DNA of 29,111 nt from RFPI01 sp964470195 (GCA_964470195.1 CAYYBG010000025.1:1-29111), one strand, 5' to 3'; shown: positions 1 to 7,299, numbered from the stretch's first letter. Notes: generated by a model not told the origin, from the sequence alone. Translations and numbers: made by a program.

Positions 1-69
1 TTGATGAGTCTATCCTCTCTCAACACCTGGTACAAAAAATTAACTCAGTTCAGTTTGCATGAGCGCTAA
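1..69 (+). CDS. possible C-terminal end of a gene entering from the left
   Basis: The first base is in frame with 22 sense codons followed by a TAA stop at 67-69. The encoded tail (…LSSLNTWYKKLTQFSLHER) is hydrophilic and looks protein-like, and no stop interrupts it, but it is too short to assign to a family. It would converge with msrQ. The stretch 70-180 between them is AT-rich and shows no clear hairpin terminator. A chance open stretch of this length is possible. Confidence 0.3.
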   Translation: MMSLSSLNTWYKKLTQFSLHER

Positions 70-180
70 AAATTATAGTGTGATTACTCAAACAATATTT
101 CATTATTCCAGACTTGTTTTTGTTGATATGCTTAGTTTGGTATGTAAAACGATTATCTTCCTTAAGAAACAGTATTGATT

Positions 181-816
181 TCACCATATCTTAGCAATTT
201 TTATTCTAGCAATTTTTGCAAGCAGATATCTTTTGATGATTGATATCCTAAGAAGCATAAGCAAAGCAATAATTGCCGTATAAAACCAAGGCTCACTGTA
301 ATCTTTTTTTGTTAACCAAAAGAAATGTAACAAAGCAAAGATTGCGATTAAGTAAACCAGTCTATGCAAACGTTTCCAGTTTTGTTTTAGTCGTACAATC
401 ATCTTCTTATTGGAGGTTGAGGCGAGCGGCAACATCATTAACCATGCAGTAAAACCGATATATACATATCGATGTTTATATAAGTCATGCCATATTGCAT
501 TCCAGTCAAACATATAATCAACCCATACGTATGCAAGTAAATGTAGGGAGGCGTAAAAAAAACTATAAAGTCCGAAAGTACGTCTAAAAACATTCAAACT
601 GTTCATTTTGCTGTATGTAACGATAGGAGTGATGCTAAGAGTAATACAAATAAATATCAGCGTCCAAAGCCCCAAATGACGCTCAATTTTTTCGACTGGA
701 TTAGCACCTAATTGATCATAAATGACATCAGAAACGATTAAGGCTAAGGGGGTAAGGCTTATTAACCATACCAACTTTCTTATAAGTGTAAGATTACGAA
801 TGATGAAATTATTCAT
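181..816 (-). CDS. msrQ: MsrQ, haem-binding membrane subunit of the periplasmic methionine sulfoxide reductase
   Basis: MsrQ is an inner-membrane b-type cytochrome that passes electrons from the respiratory chain or flavin reductase to MsrP in the periplasm. The 211-residue length fits the family. About six hydrophobic segments are visible (roughly residues 12-32, 47-68, 82-99, 117-133, 151-168, 178-195). Histidines at 92, 151 and 164 fall where the E. coli haem ligands are (91, 151, 164). The start is two bases after the msrP stop, so the two genes are one transcription unit. The C-terminus is unusual: KIARI KIAKI is a five-residue tandem duplication visible in the DNA (187-216). The assignment is firm from sequence and neighbour together. 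Confidence 0.93.
   Translation of the reverse strand: MNNFIIRNLTLIRKLVWLISLTPLALIVSDVIYDQLGANPVEKIERHLGLWTLIFICITLSITPIVTYSKMNSLNVFRRTFGLYSFFYASLHLLAYVWVDYMFDWNAIWHDLYKHRYVYIGFTAWLMMLPLASTSNKKMIVRLKQNWKRLHRLVYLIAIFALLHFFWLTKKDYSEPWFYTAIIALLMLLRISIIKRYLLAKIARIKIAKIW
187..216 (-). repeat. 15-bp tandem duplication at the 3' end of msrQ
   Basis: Two adjacent 15-bp units (187-201 and 202-216) differ at two positions and encode KIAKI and KIARI at the MsrQ C-terminus. An 11-bp core (TAGCAATTTTT on the plus strand) occurs at 192-202 and 207-217. This looks like a recent slippage duplication that stayed in frame. Confidence 0.7.
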
Positions 817-818
817 AC

Positions 819-1754
819 TTAATAATTTCTACGTAAATCCATCCCCTGATAAAGGCTGGCAACTTGTTCTGCATAACCATTAAACATTTCAGTTTTTCTA
901 CGTTTACTAAACAGACCATCACCAATCCTTCTCTCTGTTGCCTGTGACCAACGTGGATGGTCAACCTCAGGATTAACGTTTGCGTAGAAACCATATTCAC
1001 GAGCGTTGGCTTGCATCCATGTGCTGACGGGCATTTTTTCAGTAAGTTTAATATTTACAATTGCTTTTAGGCTTTTAAATCCATATTTCCATGGAACGAC
1101 TAAACGGATCGGAGCGCCATTTTGGTTGGTCAATGGCTTGCCATAGATTCCTAAAGCAAGCAATGTAAGCGGATGCATTGCCTCGTCTAATCTCAAACCT
1201 TCGGTATATGGCCAATCTAAAATATTAGAGTTTTGACCGAGCATTTCGCTGGGTCTATGCAGGGAGGTAAACTGAACAAATTTTGCATTGGAGGTCGGGC
1301 CAGCTTTCTTAATCAGGCTACTTAGTGGAATACCTGCCCATGGAATTACCATAGACCAGCCCTCTACGCAGCGCAATCGATAAATTCTTTCTTCCAGAGG
1401 GGCTAATTTGATGATGTCATCCATATCTAAGGTAATATTTTGTTTCACCTCGCCCTCAATTTTAATTTGCCAGCCCTGAGTATTTAATTGATGTGCATAT
1501 TTTGCAGGATCTGCTTTACTGGTACCGAACTCATAATAATTGTTATAGCTAATGATATCTTCATAAGCACTTAATTTATCCGCTGGTTTGTCTTTTGATT
1601 CACTGATTGCTGGTAGTTTTAATAATTGCGCGATGCTTTTTCCAGAGAAGGATAGATATCCTAATCCGCTGACACCTAAACTAAATTGCTTGATAAATTT
1701 TCTACGTTGCATGAAAACGTGTTCTGGAGTGATTTCGCTGGGATTGATCGACAT
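819..1754 (-). CDS. msrP: MsrP, Tat-exported molybdopterin methionine sulfoxide reductase
   Basis: MsrP repairs oxidised methionine in periplasmic proteins, using electrons from MsrQ. The 311-residue protein has a twin-arginine signal (QRRKFIK, R17-R18) followed by a hydrophobic stretch to about residue 45, then a sulfite-oxidase-like molybdopterin fold. Cys129 in YRLRCVEGWSM is the expected molybdenum ligand. The motifs WAGIPLSSLI (139-148), PLTNQNGAPIRLVVPWKYG (207-225) and the conserved C-terminus are family-typical. The ATG is preceded by a perfect AGGAGG (plus strand 1760-1765) with 5-nt spacing, which fixes the start. Only about 27 bases separate this start from the terminator of the upstream EF-hand gene, so its promoter must overlap that hairpin, or it is reached by read-through. 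Confidence 0.95.
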   Translation of the reverse strand: MSINPSEITPEHVFMQRRKFIKQFSLGVSGLGYLSFSGKSIAQLLKLPAISESKDKPADKLSAYEDIISYNNYYEFGTSKADPAKYAHQLNTQGWQIKIEGEVKQNITLDMDDIIKLAPLEERIYRLRCVEGWSMVIPWAGIPLSSLIKKAGPTSNAKFVQFTSLHRPSEMLGQNSNILDWPYTEGLRLDEAMHPLTLLALGIYGKPLTNQNGAPIRLVVPWKYGFKSLKAIVNIKLTEKMPVSTWMQANAREYGFYANVNPEVDHPRWSQATERRIGDGLFSKRRKTEMFNGYAEQVASLYQGMDLRRNY

Positions 1755-1781
1755 TTCTTCCTCCTATTGACTATGCGCAAA

Positions 1782-1812
1782 TAAAATCAGGCTGATTAAC
1801 AGCCTGATTTTA
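1782..1812 (-). terminator. Rho-independent terminator of the EF-hand gene
   Basis: A perfect 12-bp inverted repeat (arms 1782-1793 and 1801-1812, core AATCAGGCT/AGCCTGATT) with a 7-nt loop lies 24 bases after the EF-hand stop. On the minus strand the second arm runs into TTTTATTTG, a usable U-tract. It sits between the EF-hand gene and msrP, so it would end the former transcript or attenuate read-through into msrPQ. Confidence 0.8.
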
Positions 1813-1836
1813 AGACTAATTGATTTGCAATTTAGT

Positions 1837-2295
1837 TTAGTTCAACAATTTTTGTGCCCATTCTTGTGCTGATATTTGTTTATCTTGTGATGCATCCATC
1901 GCGCTAAACAACATTTTATGGAAGCCAACAAATTCATCCTTGGTAACTTTGTGATCGTGATTGCTATCCATTGCATCCATCACTTCTAATTTTGAAATGG
2001 TACGTGCATATCCGCCATCACCTAACATAGCAGAACCTTTCTTACCAATACCTACCCACTCTTTAGCGTCCAACATACCATCTTTGTTGGTATCTACAGA
2101 ATCAAAAAGGCTACTATAGTAATCTTTAAATTCAGTATCTGTAACCATATGATCGCCATTGGCATCAACCATTTTCATTACAGTTAGCTTACCCACTGAT
2201 GAAGCATAACCACCGGTTGACAACATTGGGTCTGCATTAACTGACATGGATGCTAACAAGCAAACGGTAATTAGAGAAATAGCGTATTTTTTCAT
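1837..2295 (-). CDS. exported calmodulin-like protein with four EF-hands
   Basis: The 152-residue protein has a cleavable Sec signal (MKKYAISLITVCLLASMSVNA, about 21 residues). Four 12-residue EF-hand loops follow at 44-55, 68-79, 110-121 and 134-145. Each has Asp at position 1, Asp at 5 and Glu at 12, so Ca2+ binding is expected in the periplasm. The two halves are a visible duplication: both contain GGYAxxxxKLxVM followed by a pair of loops. Loops 1 and 3 carry His at position 6, where Gly is usual, and loop 4 has Lys. An upstream in-frame ATG (2331) exists, but the internal ATG at 2293-2295 has an AAGGAG site and begins a clean signal peptide, so I chose it. The gene ends in its own terminator. 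Its function is unknown; Ca2+ buffering, sensing or metal storage are possibilities. Confidence 0.88.
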   Translation of the reverse strand: MKKYAISLITVCLLASMSVNADPMLSTGGYASSVGKLTVMKMVDANGDHMVTDTEFKDYYSSLFDSVDTNKDGMLDAKEWVGIGKKGSAMLGDGGYARTISKLEVMDAMDSNHDHKVTKDEFVGFHKMLFSAMDASQDKQISAQEWAQKLLN

Positions 2296-2303
2296 TTCAA
2301 TAT

Positions 2304-2309
2304 CTCCTT
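2304..2309 (-). promoter_or_regulatory. ribosome binding site fixing the EF-hand protein start
   Basis: AAGGAG on the minus strand lies 8 nt before the ATG at 2293-2295. It excludes the longer reading from 2331, which has no comparable site and would put 12 residues, including charged ones, in front of the signal peptide. Confidence 0.75.
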
Positions 2310-2472
2310 GAAGATGTTTAATTATGTCCACTCCAATTGATTTATCAGTCTATTTTTGAATCAATCAGAGAACTTTGTCTTGTAGAATATAGACAAGTTT
2401 TATTGTAGATTATAAACGGCTTAAAGTGTAGTGAAAAATCAAATAATATTATGAAAATAAAATCTGATTTAG

Positions 2473-3282
2473 TTACTGATGATTTTGCTGCACTTTTTGC
2501 AGGATGATTGCGGAAAGTTCTTCTATAGAGCGACTGGTAGAATCAGCCATTGAAATGCCCAAATGACGCATCAGATTTTCCGCAGCAGCGATTTCAGCGC
2601 GGCAGTTTTCAATTGATGCATAACGACTATCAGGGCGACGTTCACTTCGAACAGAATGAAGTCTCTCTGGTTTAATTGTTAAACCAAATATTTTATTCAC
2701 AAAAGGTAATAAGGCCTTTGGCAAACTACCTCTTTCAAAGTCTTCAGGAATTAATGGATAGTTTGCGGCTTTGACACCAAATTGCATGGCGAGGTAGATG
2801 CTGGTAGGGGTTTTGCCACATCTTGAAACTCCAATCAGGATTACTTGGGCCTCTTCAAGGCCAGTATTGGTCATGCCATCGTCATGGTTTAGAGTGAAGT
2901 TGATAGCTTCCATACGGTCGCCATAGTTACTTCCAGAAATACCATGAGCTATTCCAGTTCCAGTCAAAGGAACCTGTTGTAGTTCCTCACCCAATGGGTC
3001 AATAAATAAACTAAATAAATCAATAAAATAAGCGTCTGCTTGTTTGAGGGACTGTCTTAAAACATGGTTGCCCACCGACATAATAACAATTGGGCGAAAA
3101 CCATCTTTGTCATGAGCCTGTGAGATGCGCTGTTTGGCTAATTGAATTTTCTCTTCAGTGTCAGTGAATGATAGACGCACCTGCTTAAAATCTGTGTCAG
3201 GAAAGTGTTCAAGAAGTTTACCTAAGGCACTTGCGGTAATGCCAGTGCTGTCAGAAATAAAAAATGCGCTTCGTTGAAACAT
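2473..3282 (-). CDS. ppsR: PEP synthase regulatory protein (bifunctional kinase/pyrophosphorylase)
   Basis: PpsR (DUF299 family) inactivates PEP synthase by ADP-dependent phosphorylation of a Thr next to the catalytic His, and reactivates it by Pi-dependent dephosphorylation. The 269-residue length is normal. Visible signatures are the N-terminal ISDSTGITA (9-17), the P-loop GVSRCGKTPTS (151-161) and the C-terminal DSTSRSIEEL (247-256). Its ATG shares one base with the ppsA stop (TAATG), so translation is coupled to the target enzyme, making the pair a self-contained switch between glycolytic and gluconeogenic flow. In E. coli the two genes are divergent; here they run in the same direction. 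Identification is secure. Confidence 0.96.
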   Translation of the reverse strand: MFQRSAFFISDSTGITASALGKLLEHFPDTDFKQVRLSFTDTEEKIQLAKQRISQAHDKDGFRPIVIMSVGNHVLRQSLKQADAYFIDLFSLFIDPLGEELQQVPLTGTGIAHGISGSNYGDRMEAINFTLNHDDGMTNTGLEEAQVILIGVSRCGKTPTSIYLAMQFGVKAANYPLIPEDFERGSLPKALLPFVNKIFGLTIKPERLHSVRSERRPDSRYASIENCRAEIAAAENLMRHLGISMADSTSRSIEELSAIILQKVQQNHQ

Positions 3283-5654
3283 TATTTACGGAGCAATTTC
3301 TTCCAAGTTGCAACTACCGTATCAGGATTCAGAGACACAGATTGAATCCCTTGGCTCACCAACCATTCAGCAAAATCTGGATGGTCAGATGGGCCTTGGC
3401 CACAAATACCAACATATTTGCCAAGTCGATTTGCTGTTTCGATAGCCATTGAAAGTAGTACTTTGACGGCATCATTTCGTTCATCAAACCCATCGGCTAA
3501 AATGCCAGAATCTCGATCCATTCCCAATGTAAGTTGAGTCAAGTCGTTGGAGCCAATAGAGAATCCATCAAAATATTGCAGGAACTGCTCAGCAAGCAAG
3601 GCGTTTGCAGGAATTTCACACATCATGATCAAGCGTAAACCATTTTCACCGCGTTTTAGTCCATTGCTAGCAAGTATGTCTGTCACTGCTTTGGCTTCAT
3701 CCAAGGTGCGAACAAATGGAATCATAATTTCTACGTTTGTGAGTCCCATCTCTTCGCGAACCTTTTTCATCGCTATACATTCCATAGCGAAGCATTCTCT
3801 GAAGTCTTCAGCCATATATCGAGCCGCACCACGGAAACCTATCATTGGATTTTCTTCGTCTGGCTCATAAATGTCGCCACCAATAAGTTTTTTGTACTCA
3901 TTAGATTTAAAATCTGAGGTACGAACAATGACTGGTTTTGGATAAAAAGCCGCTGCTATGGTGGCAACGCCTTCTGCAACTTTATCTATATAAAATTGCT
4001 TGGGACTTGCATATCCGCGCGCACGATTTTTGATGGTGGTTTGCATGGTTGCGGGCATTGCGTCTACATTTAATATCGCTTTAGGATGTATTCCCACCAT
4101 ATTATTAATCACGAATTCCAAGCGAGCCAAACCTACACCATCATTCGGTGTTTTGGCAAAACTAAATGCCATGTCTGGATTACCGACATTCATCATAATT
4201 TTGCAGGGAGGTTGGCCTAATTCGTCATTAGATTGGGAACTAACCTCATAATCTAATGCGCCATGATAAACAAAGCCTGATTCGCCCTCAGCACAAGACA
4301 CAGTCACAATTTCACCTTCGCGCAATACATCTGTTGCATTAACGGACCCAACAATTGCTGGGATACCAAGTTCGCGCGCAATAATGGCTGCATGACAAGT
4401 TCTTCCGCCACGATTGGTCACTAAAGCGCTTGCTCGCTTCATCACGGGTTCCCAATTAGGATCTGTCATATCTGCCACTAATACGTCTCCAGGTTGTACT
4501 AGGTGCATTTCAGCGGGGTCTAAAACAATTCGCACCGGACCAACCCCAACTTTTTGAGTAACCGCACGACCAACGACTAAAGGTTTGGAGGCATGCTTTT
4601 GTAGGGTAAATGTCTCAGTGATTAGCTTAGATGCCTCTTGAGACTTCACAGTCTCTGGACGTGCTTGCAGAATATAAAGCTTGTTATCGATGCCGTTTTT
4701 ACCCCACTCAATATCCATTGGACAACCATAATGTTGCTCGATAATCATGGCATATTTAGCTAACTCCAAGACATCATTATCACTGAGTGAATATACGTCT
4801 CTTTGTGATTCATTGACTTCTTCGGTGTGAGTACTTTTGCCTGCTTGAGTGGCATTACTAAAAACCATCTTTATCAGTTTAGAGCCCATTGTGCGTCGAA
4901 CGATAGCGGGTTTTCCTTGAGCTAACAGAGGTTTATGTACATAGAACTCATCAGGATTCACAGCCCCTTGAACCACAGTCTCACCTAGGCCATATGAGGA
5001 AGTGATAAATACAACATCTTTGAAACCAGATTCAGTATCAATGGTGAACATCACTCCAGCACAGCCGATATCACTGCGCACCATTTGTTGAACTCCCGCT
5101 GAGAGGGCAACATCAGCATGGACAAATCCTTTGTGAACTCGGTAAGAAATTGCACGGTCATTGTATAAAGAGGCAAACACCTCTTTAATCGCATGAAGAA
5201 TGTTGTCCAATCCTTGAATATTGAGAAAGCTCTCTTGTTGACCTGCAAATGAGGCATCTGGTAAATCTTCTGCAGTAGCAGAGGAACGCACTGCAAATGA
5301 AGCACCATCTCCAGATTTTGCAGTAAGCATTGCATAATTCTCGGCAATCGCATTTTCGAGAGCGGCAGGAAAAGGAGCTTGCATAATCCAATCACGAATT
5401 TTTTTGCCACATTCAGCTAATGCAATGGTATTGTCGACATCAAGATTTTGCAGTTCGGAGATAATCCTCTTATCAAGCCCACCTTGGGCTAAGAACTCAC
5501 GATAAGCATCAGCAGTGGTTGCAAATCCAGTTGGAACACGCACGCCTTTTGCGGTTAATTGGGAAATCATTTCGCCTAAAGAGGCATTTTTTCCACCCAC
5601 CTGAGGTACATCGACATTACGTAATTGCTCAAATGGAATCACATGGACTGACAT
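3282..5654 (-). CDS. ppsA: phosphoenolpyruvate synthase
   Basis: This enzyme converts pyruvate, ATP and water to PEP, AMP and phosphate, the entry to gluconeogenesis from C3 units. With the start used here it has 790 residues. The order is an N-terminal ATP-grasp domain (about 1-340, with GGKNASLGEM and SFAVRSSATAEDLPDASFAGQQ), a swivelling phosphohistidine domain and a C-terminal PEP-binding barrel. In GGRTCHAAI the catalytic His is residue 421 and the Thr target of PpsR is 419. The acid/base Cys in VGICGQGPSDHP is 751. These equal the E. coli numbers, which supports the start. A GTG 12 bases upstream would add four residues, but a GGAG at 5661-5664 with 6-nt spacing points to the ATG at 5652-5654. 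Confidence 0.97.
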   Translation of the reverse strand: MSVHVIPFEQLRNVDVPQVGGKNASLGEMISQLTAKGVRVPTGFATTADAYREFLAQGGLDKRIISELQNLDVDNTIALAECGKKIRDWIMQAPFPAALENAIAENYAMLTAKSGDGASFAVRSSATAEDLPDASFAGQQESFLNIQGLDNILHAIKEVFASLYNDRAISYRVHKGFVHADVALSAGVQQMVRSDIGCAGVMFTIDTESGFKDVVFITSSYGLGETVVQGAVNPDEFYVHKPLLAQGKPAIVRRTMGSKLIKMVFSNATQAGKSTHTEEVNESQRDVYSLSDNDVLELAKYAMIIEQHYGCPMDIEWGKNGIDNKLYILQARPETVKSQEASKLITETFTLQKHASKPLVVGRAVTQKVGVGPVRIVLDPAEMHLVQPGDVLVADMTDPNWEPVMKRASALVTNRGGRTCHAAIIARELGIPAIVGSVNATDVLREGEIVTVSCAEGESGFVYHGALDYEVSSQSNDELGQPPCKIMMNVGNPDMAFSFAKTPNDGVGLARLEFVINNMVGIHPKAILNVDAMPATMQTTIKNRARGYASPKQFYIDKVAEGVATIAAAFYPKPVIVRTSDFKSNEYKKLIGGDIYEPDEENPMIGFRGAARYMAEDFRECFAMECIAMKKVREEMGLTNVEIMIPFVRTLDEAKAVTDILASNGLKRGENGLRLIMMCEIPANALLAEQFLQYFDGFSIGSNDLTQLTLGMDRDSGILADGFDERNDAVKVLLSMAIETANRLGKYVGICGQGPSDHPDFAEWLVSQGIQSVSLNPDTVVATWKKLLRK

Positions 5655-5660
5655 AAAATT

Positions 5661-5664
5661 CTCC
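5661..5664 (-). promoter_or_regulatory. ribosome binding site deciding the ppsA start
   Basis: GGAG on the minus strand is 6 nt ahead of the ATG at 5652-5654. It overlaps the alternative GTG codon at 5664-5666, which therefore cannot be served by it. Confidence 0.65.
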
Positions 5665-5719
5665 ACTACTATAGTCTGGTTATTTTACCATTAAGTATTT
5701 ATTTTCAATAATTTATAGT

Positions 5720-5748
5720 GTATTCTTAATAAAATATATTAAGAATAC
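5720..5748. promoter_or_regulatory. perfect 11-bp inverted repeat, candidate operator upstream of ppsA
   Basis: Arms GTATTCTTAAT (5720-5730) and ATTAAGAATAC (5738-5748) are exact reverse complements around a 7-nt AT spacer. The repeat lies 66 bp upstream of the ppsA ATG and just upstream of a possible minus-strand -35 (TTGAAA, 5703-5708). No U-tract follows on either strand and no gene ends here, so a protein-binding site is more likely than a terminator. The binding protein is unknown. Confidence 0.5.
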
Positions 5749-5824
5749 TGCTGTCATATTTTATTACAGCCGTGATAAATTATATCAGGTTGCATCATAG
5801 TTTTTTTTAAGCGAGGGTTTTGAA

Positions 5825-5995
5825 ATGCCGCAAAAGCAATGCCAAAAGGATTTTTTGAAGTTATTGGAGCAGGTTGTAGCTGACTCCTGTTTTTGTAAGT
5901 TACGAGAGACTTGTCCAGATAAATCTGCTCATGATTGTTTAAAAGACAAAAACATTTATTCAACTCAGGTTATGCATTCTGGGCAACAGCATTAA
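5825..5995 (+). CDS. hypothetical 56-residue Cys-rich small protein
   Basis: An ATG at 5825 is preceded by GAGGG (5813-5817) with 7-nt spacing and opens 56 codons to a TAA at 5993-5995. The product is hydrophilic and has no signal peptide. It carries five cysteines (6, 22, 24, 30, 38), four of them in a C-x-C-x5-C-x7-C cluster with a nearby His36, which could bind a metal or form disulfides. I do not recognise a family. It is transcribed away from ppsA and toward the RND genes, ending 107 bases before the adaptor start. Support is the ribosome binding site and the Cys pattern only; a chance ORF cannot be excluded. Confidence 0.42.
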   Translation: MPQKQCQKDFLKLLEQVVADSCFCKLRETCPDKSAHDCLKDKNIYSTQVMHSGQQH

Positions 5996-6047
5996 TTGTG
6001 TCGATATATAAATTGTCATTGCATCCCTAAATAATGGGTGTTGACTG

Positions 6048-6064
6048 AAGTATAATTTATACTT
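6048..6064 (+). promoter_or_regulatory. palindromic candidate operator overlapping a -10 box of the RND operon
   Basis: Arms AAGTATA (6048-6054) and TATACTT (6058-6064) are exact reverse complements separated by 3 nt, and the left arm contains the consensus hexamer TATAAT (6051-6056). The element is 38 bp upstream of the adaptor ATG. A -35 box at normal spacing is not obvious; TTGACT at 6041-6046 is too close to pair with this -10. A repressor bound here would block the promoter, as TetR-family regulators do for many RND pumps, but no regulator gene is adjacent. Confidence 0.5.
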
Positions 6065-6102
6065 ATTGGATGATTCTCTAAAAAAACGAAAAGAGTTATT
6101 GC

Positions 6103-7281
6103 ATGCGGGTGCGCTGTTTTAATTGTGGGTATTTGTTTTTGCTTATCAGTTTGGGGCTTCTGACAGCTTGTGATAATAAATCAGCTTCATCTCCAAGCAA
6201 TATTGCCAACATGGCCTTGCCAGTTGGTGTGTTGCAAATTCAAACGAGTACTGTTCCTATTCAAACCGAAGTTGTAGCCCAGACTGAGGGGGCTAAAGAA
6301 GTTGAAATAAGGCCTCGTGTTGGCGGTATATTAATTAAGCGCATGTACAACGAAGGTGAATCTGTTCAAGCGGGTAAGGTAATGTTTCAAATTGATCCTG
6401 TCCCATTTCAAATTACGCTACAACATGCAAAAGCCAATTTGGAAGCAGCTAAGGCAAGGGTAGAGCAAACTAGTCGCGAGGAAAAGCGATTGAAAAGCCT
6501 GCTTTATACTCAGTCCATCAGCCAAAGAGAGTATGACAATTCCACTACAGACTTTGCTACTGCCCAAGCGAATCTTTTACAAGCTCAGGCAGGGGTTAGA
6601 GAAGCTGAGTTAAACCTATCTTATACCTCGGTAGTCGCGCCTGTGAATGGCGTTTCAGGTCGTTTCCAATTTTCTGAAGGTGCGTTAGTAGCGGCTAATA
6701 CAAGTTTACTAACGACTATTTCACAAATTAACCCAATTTGGGTCCGGTTTAGTTTATCTGAAACAGATTTGTCTTCTTTGGGTGGTTTTCTATCGGAAGA
6801 TAAGGTCAAAAAAGTAACCTTGCTTTTGCCCAATGGACAAGAATACCCTCAAGCTGGCAAATTAAATTTTTCGGCAAGTAAAATTGATCCAAACCTTGGC
6901 ACTCAGGAACTCAGGGCGACATTTGATAATTCACAACATCAGTTGTTACCAGGTCAGTTTGTTCGCGCACGCGTAACTACTGGGCAAAGAGATGGCGTAT
7001 TTTTATTACCTCACACTGCTGTTTTGAATGGAGAACAAGGCAAATTTGTTTTTGTTGCAGAAAAGCAAGCAAAAACCACAATCGCATCAGTTCGTCCAAT
7101 CAAAGAAGCTGGTTGGTATCAAAATCAATGGGTGGTTTTAGAGGGTTTGAAAGAGGGTGACCAAGTCATTGTTGATAATTTGATTAAATTGCGTCCCGGT
7201 GCTTCAGTCCAGCCTCACCCCTTTGATCAAGTACAGCTTCAAAACTCTGCTTTAGTCACTAATCAAACCAACACACATTAA
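6103..7281 (+). CDS. RND efflux pump periplasmic adaptor lipoprotein (AcrA/MexA type)
   Basis: The adaptor joins the inner-membrane RND transporter to the outer-membrane channel. The 392-residue protein starts with a lipoprotein signal; the lipobox LTAC gives Cys23 as the lipidated residue. It then shows the usual order: a biotinyl-lipoyl-like half motif (EIRPRVGGILIKRMYNEGESVQAG), an alpha-helical hairpin at about 95-170 rich in Ala, Glu and Gln, the second lipoyl half (LSYTSVVAPVNGVSGRF) and beta-barrel and membrane-proximal domains (about 200-370). AAGAG at 6091-6095 precedes the ATG by 7 nt. It is the first gene of a three-gene operon. The substrate range cannot be read from the sequence. 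Confidence 0.93.
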   Translation: MRVRCFNCGYLFLLISLGLLTACDNKSASSPSNIANMALPVGVLQIQTSTVPIQTEVVAQTEGAKEVEIRPRVGGILIKRMYNEGESVQAGKVMFQIDPVPFQITLQHAKANLEAAKARVEQTSREEKRLKSLLYTQSISQREYDNSTTDFATAQANLLQAQAGVREAELNLSYTSVVAPVNGVSGRFQFSEGALVAANTSLLTTISQINPIWVRFSLSETDLSSLGGFLSEDKVKKVTLLLPNGQEYPQAGKLNFSASKIDPNLGTQELRATFDNSQHQLLPGQFVRARVTTGQRDGVFLLPHTAVLNGEQGKFVFVAEKQAKTTIASVRPIKEAGWYQNQWVVLEGLKEGDQVIVDNLIKLRPGASVQPHPFDQVQLQNSALVTNQTNTH

Positions 7282-7299
7282 TCGCAGATAAGGTAACGC

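Larger units (their letters stand above)
5655..6102. other. intergenic region between divergent ppsA and the RND pump genes
   Basis: This 448-bp AT-rich stretch is the only long gap in the window. From left to right I see ppsA leader and possible promoter elements (minus-strand TTGAAA and TAAAAT, spacing 15), a perfect inverted repeat at 5720-5748, a small plus-strand ORF at 5825-5995 with a good ribosome binding site, and a palindrome with TATAAT at 6048-6064 before the adaptor gene. A minus-strand reading of about 5754-5963 is open but lacks any ribosome binding site or family signature. Confidence 0.6.

Noticed and set aside
1837..2295. EF-hand protein as a lanmodulin
   Set aside because: The loops lack the Pro at position 2 and the spacing between hands is that of ordinary paired EF-hands; Ca2+ is the simpler expectation.
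2371..2400. Imperfect inverted repeat (TTGTCT/AGACAA) after ppsR
   Set aside because: Only six paired bases with a 10-nt AT loop and no U-tract on the minus strand, so I do not call it a terminator or operator.
5051..5410. 119-codon open reading inside ppsA on the same strand
   Set aside because: It is an alternative frame of a fully intact PpsA; composition and lack of a start site argue against it.
5754..5963. Open minus-strand reading of 69 codons in the ppsA-RND gap
   Set aside because: No ribosome binding site, no recognisable protein pattern, and it lies opposite the plus-strand small ORF, which has a good site.
6041..6069. TTGACT with TATTGG at 17-bp spacing as the RND promoter
   Set aside because: The second hexamer is a poor -10; the TATAAT inside the palindrome is a better candidate although its -35 is weak.
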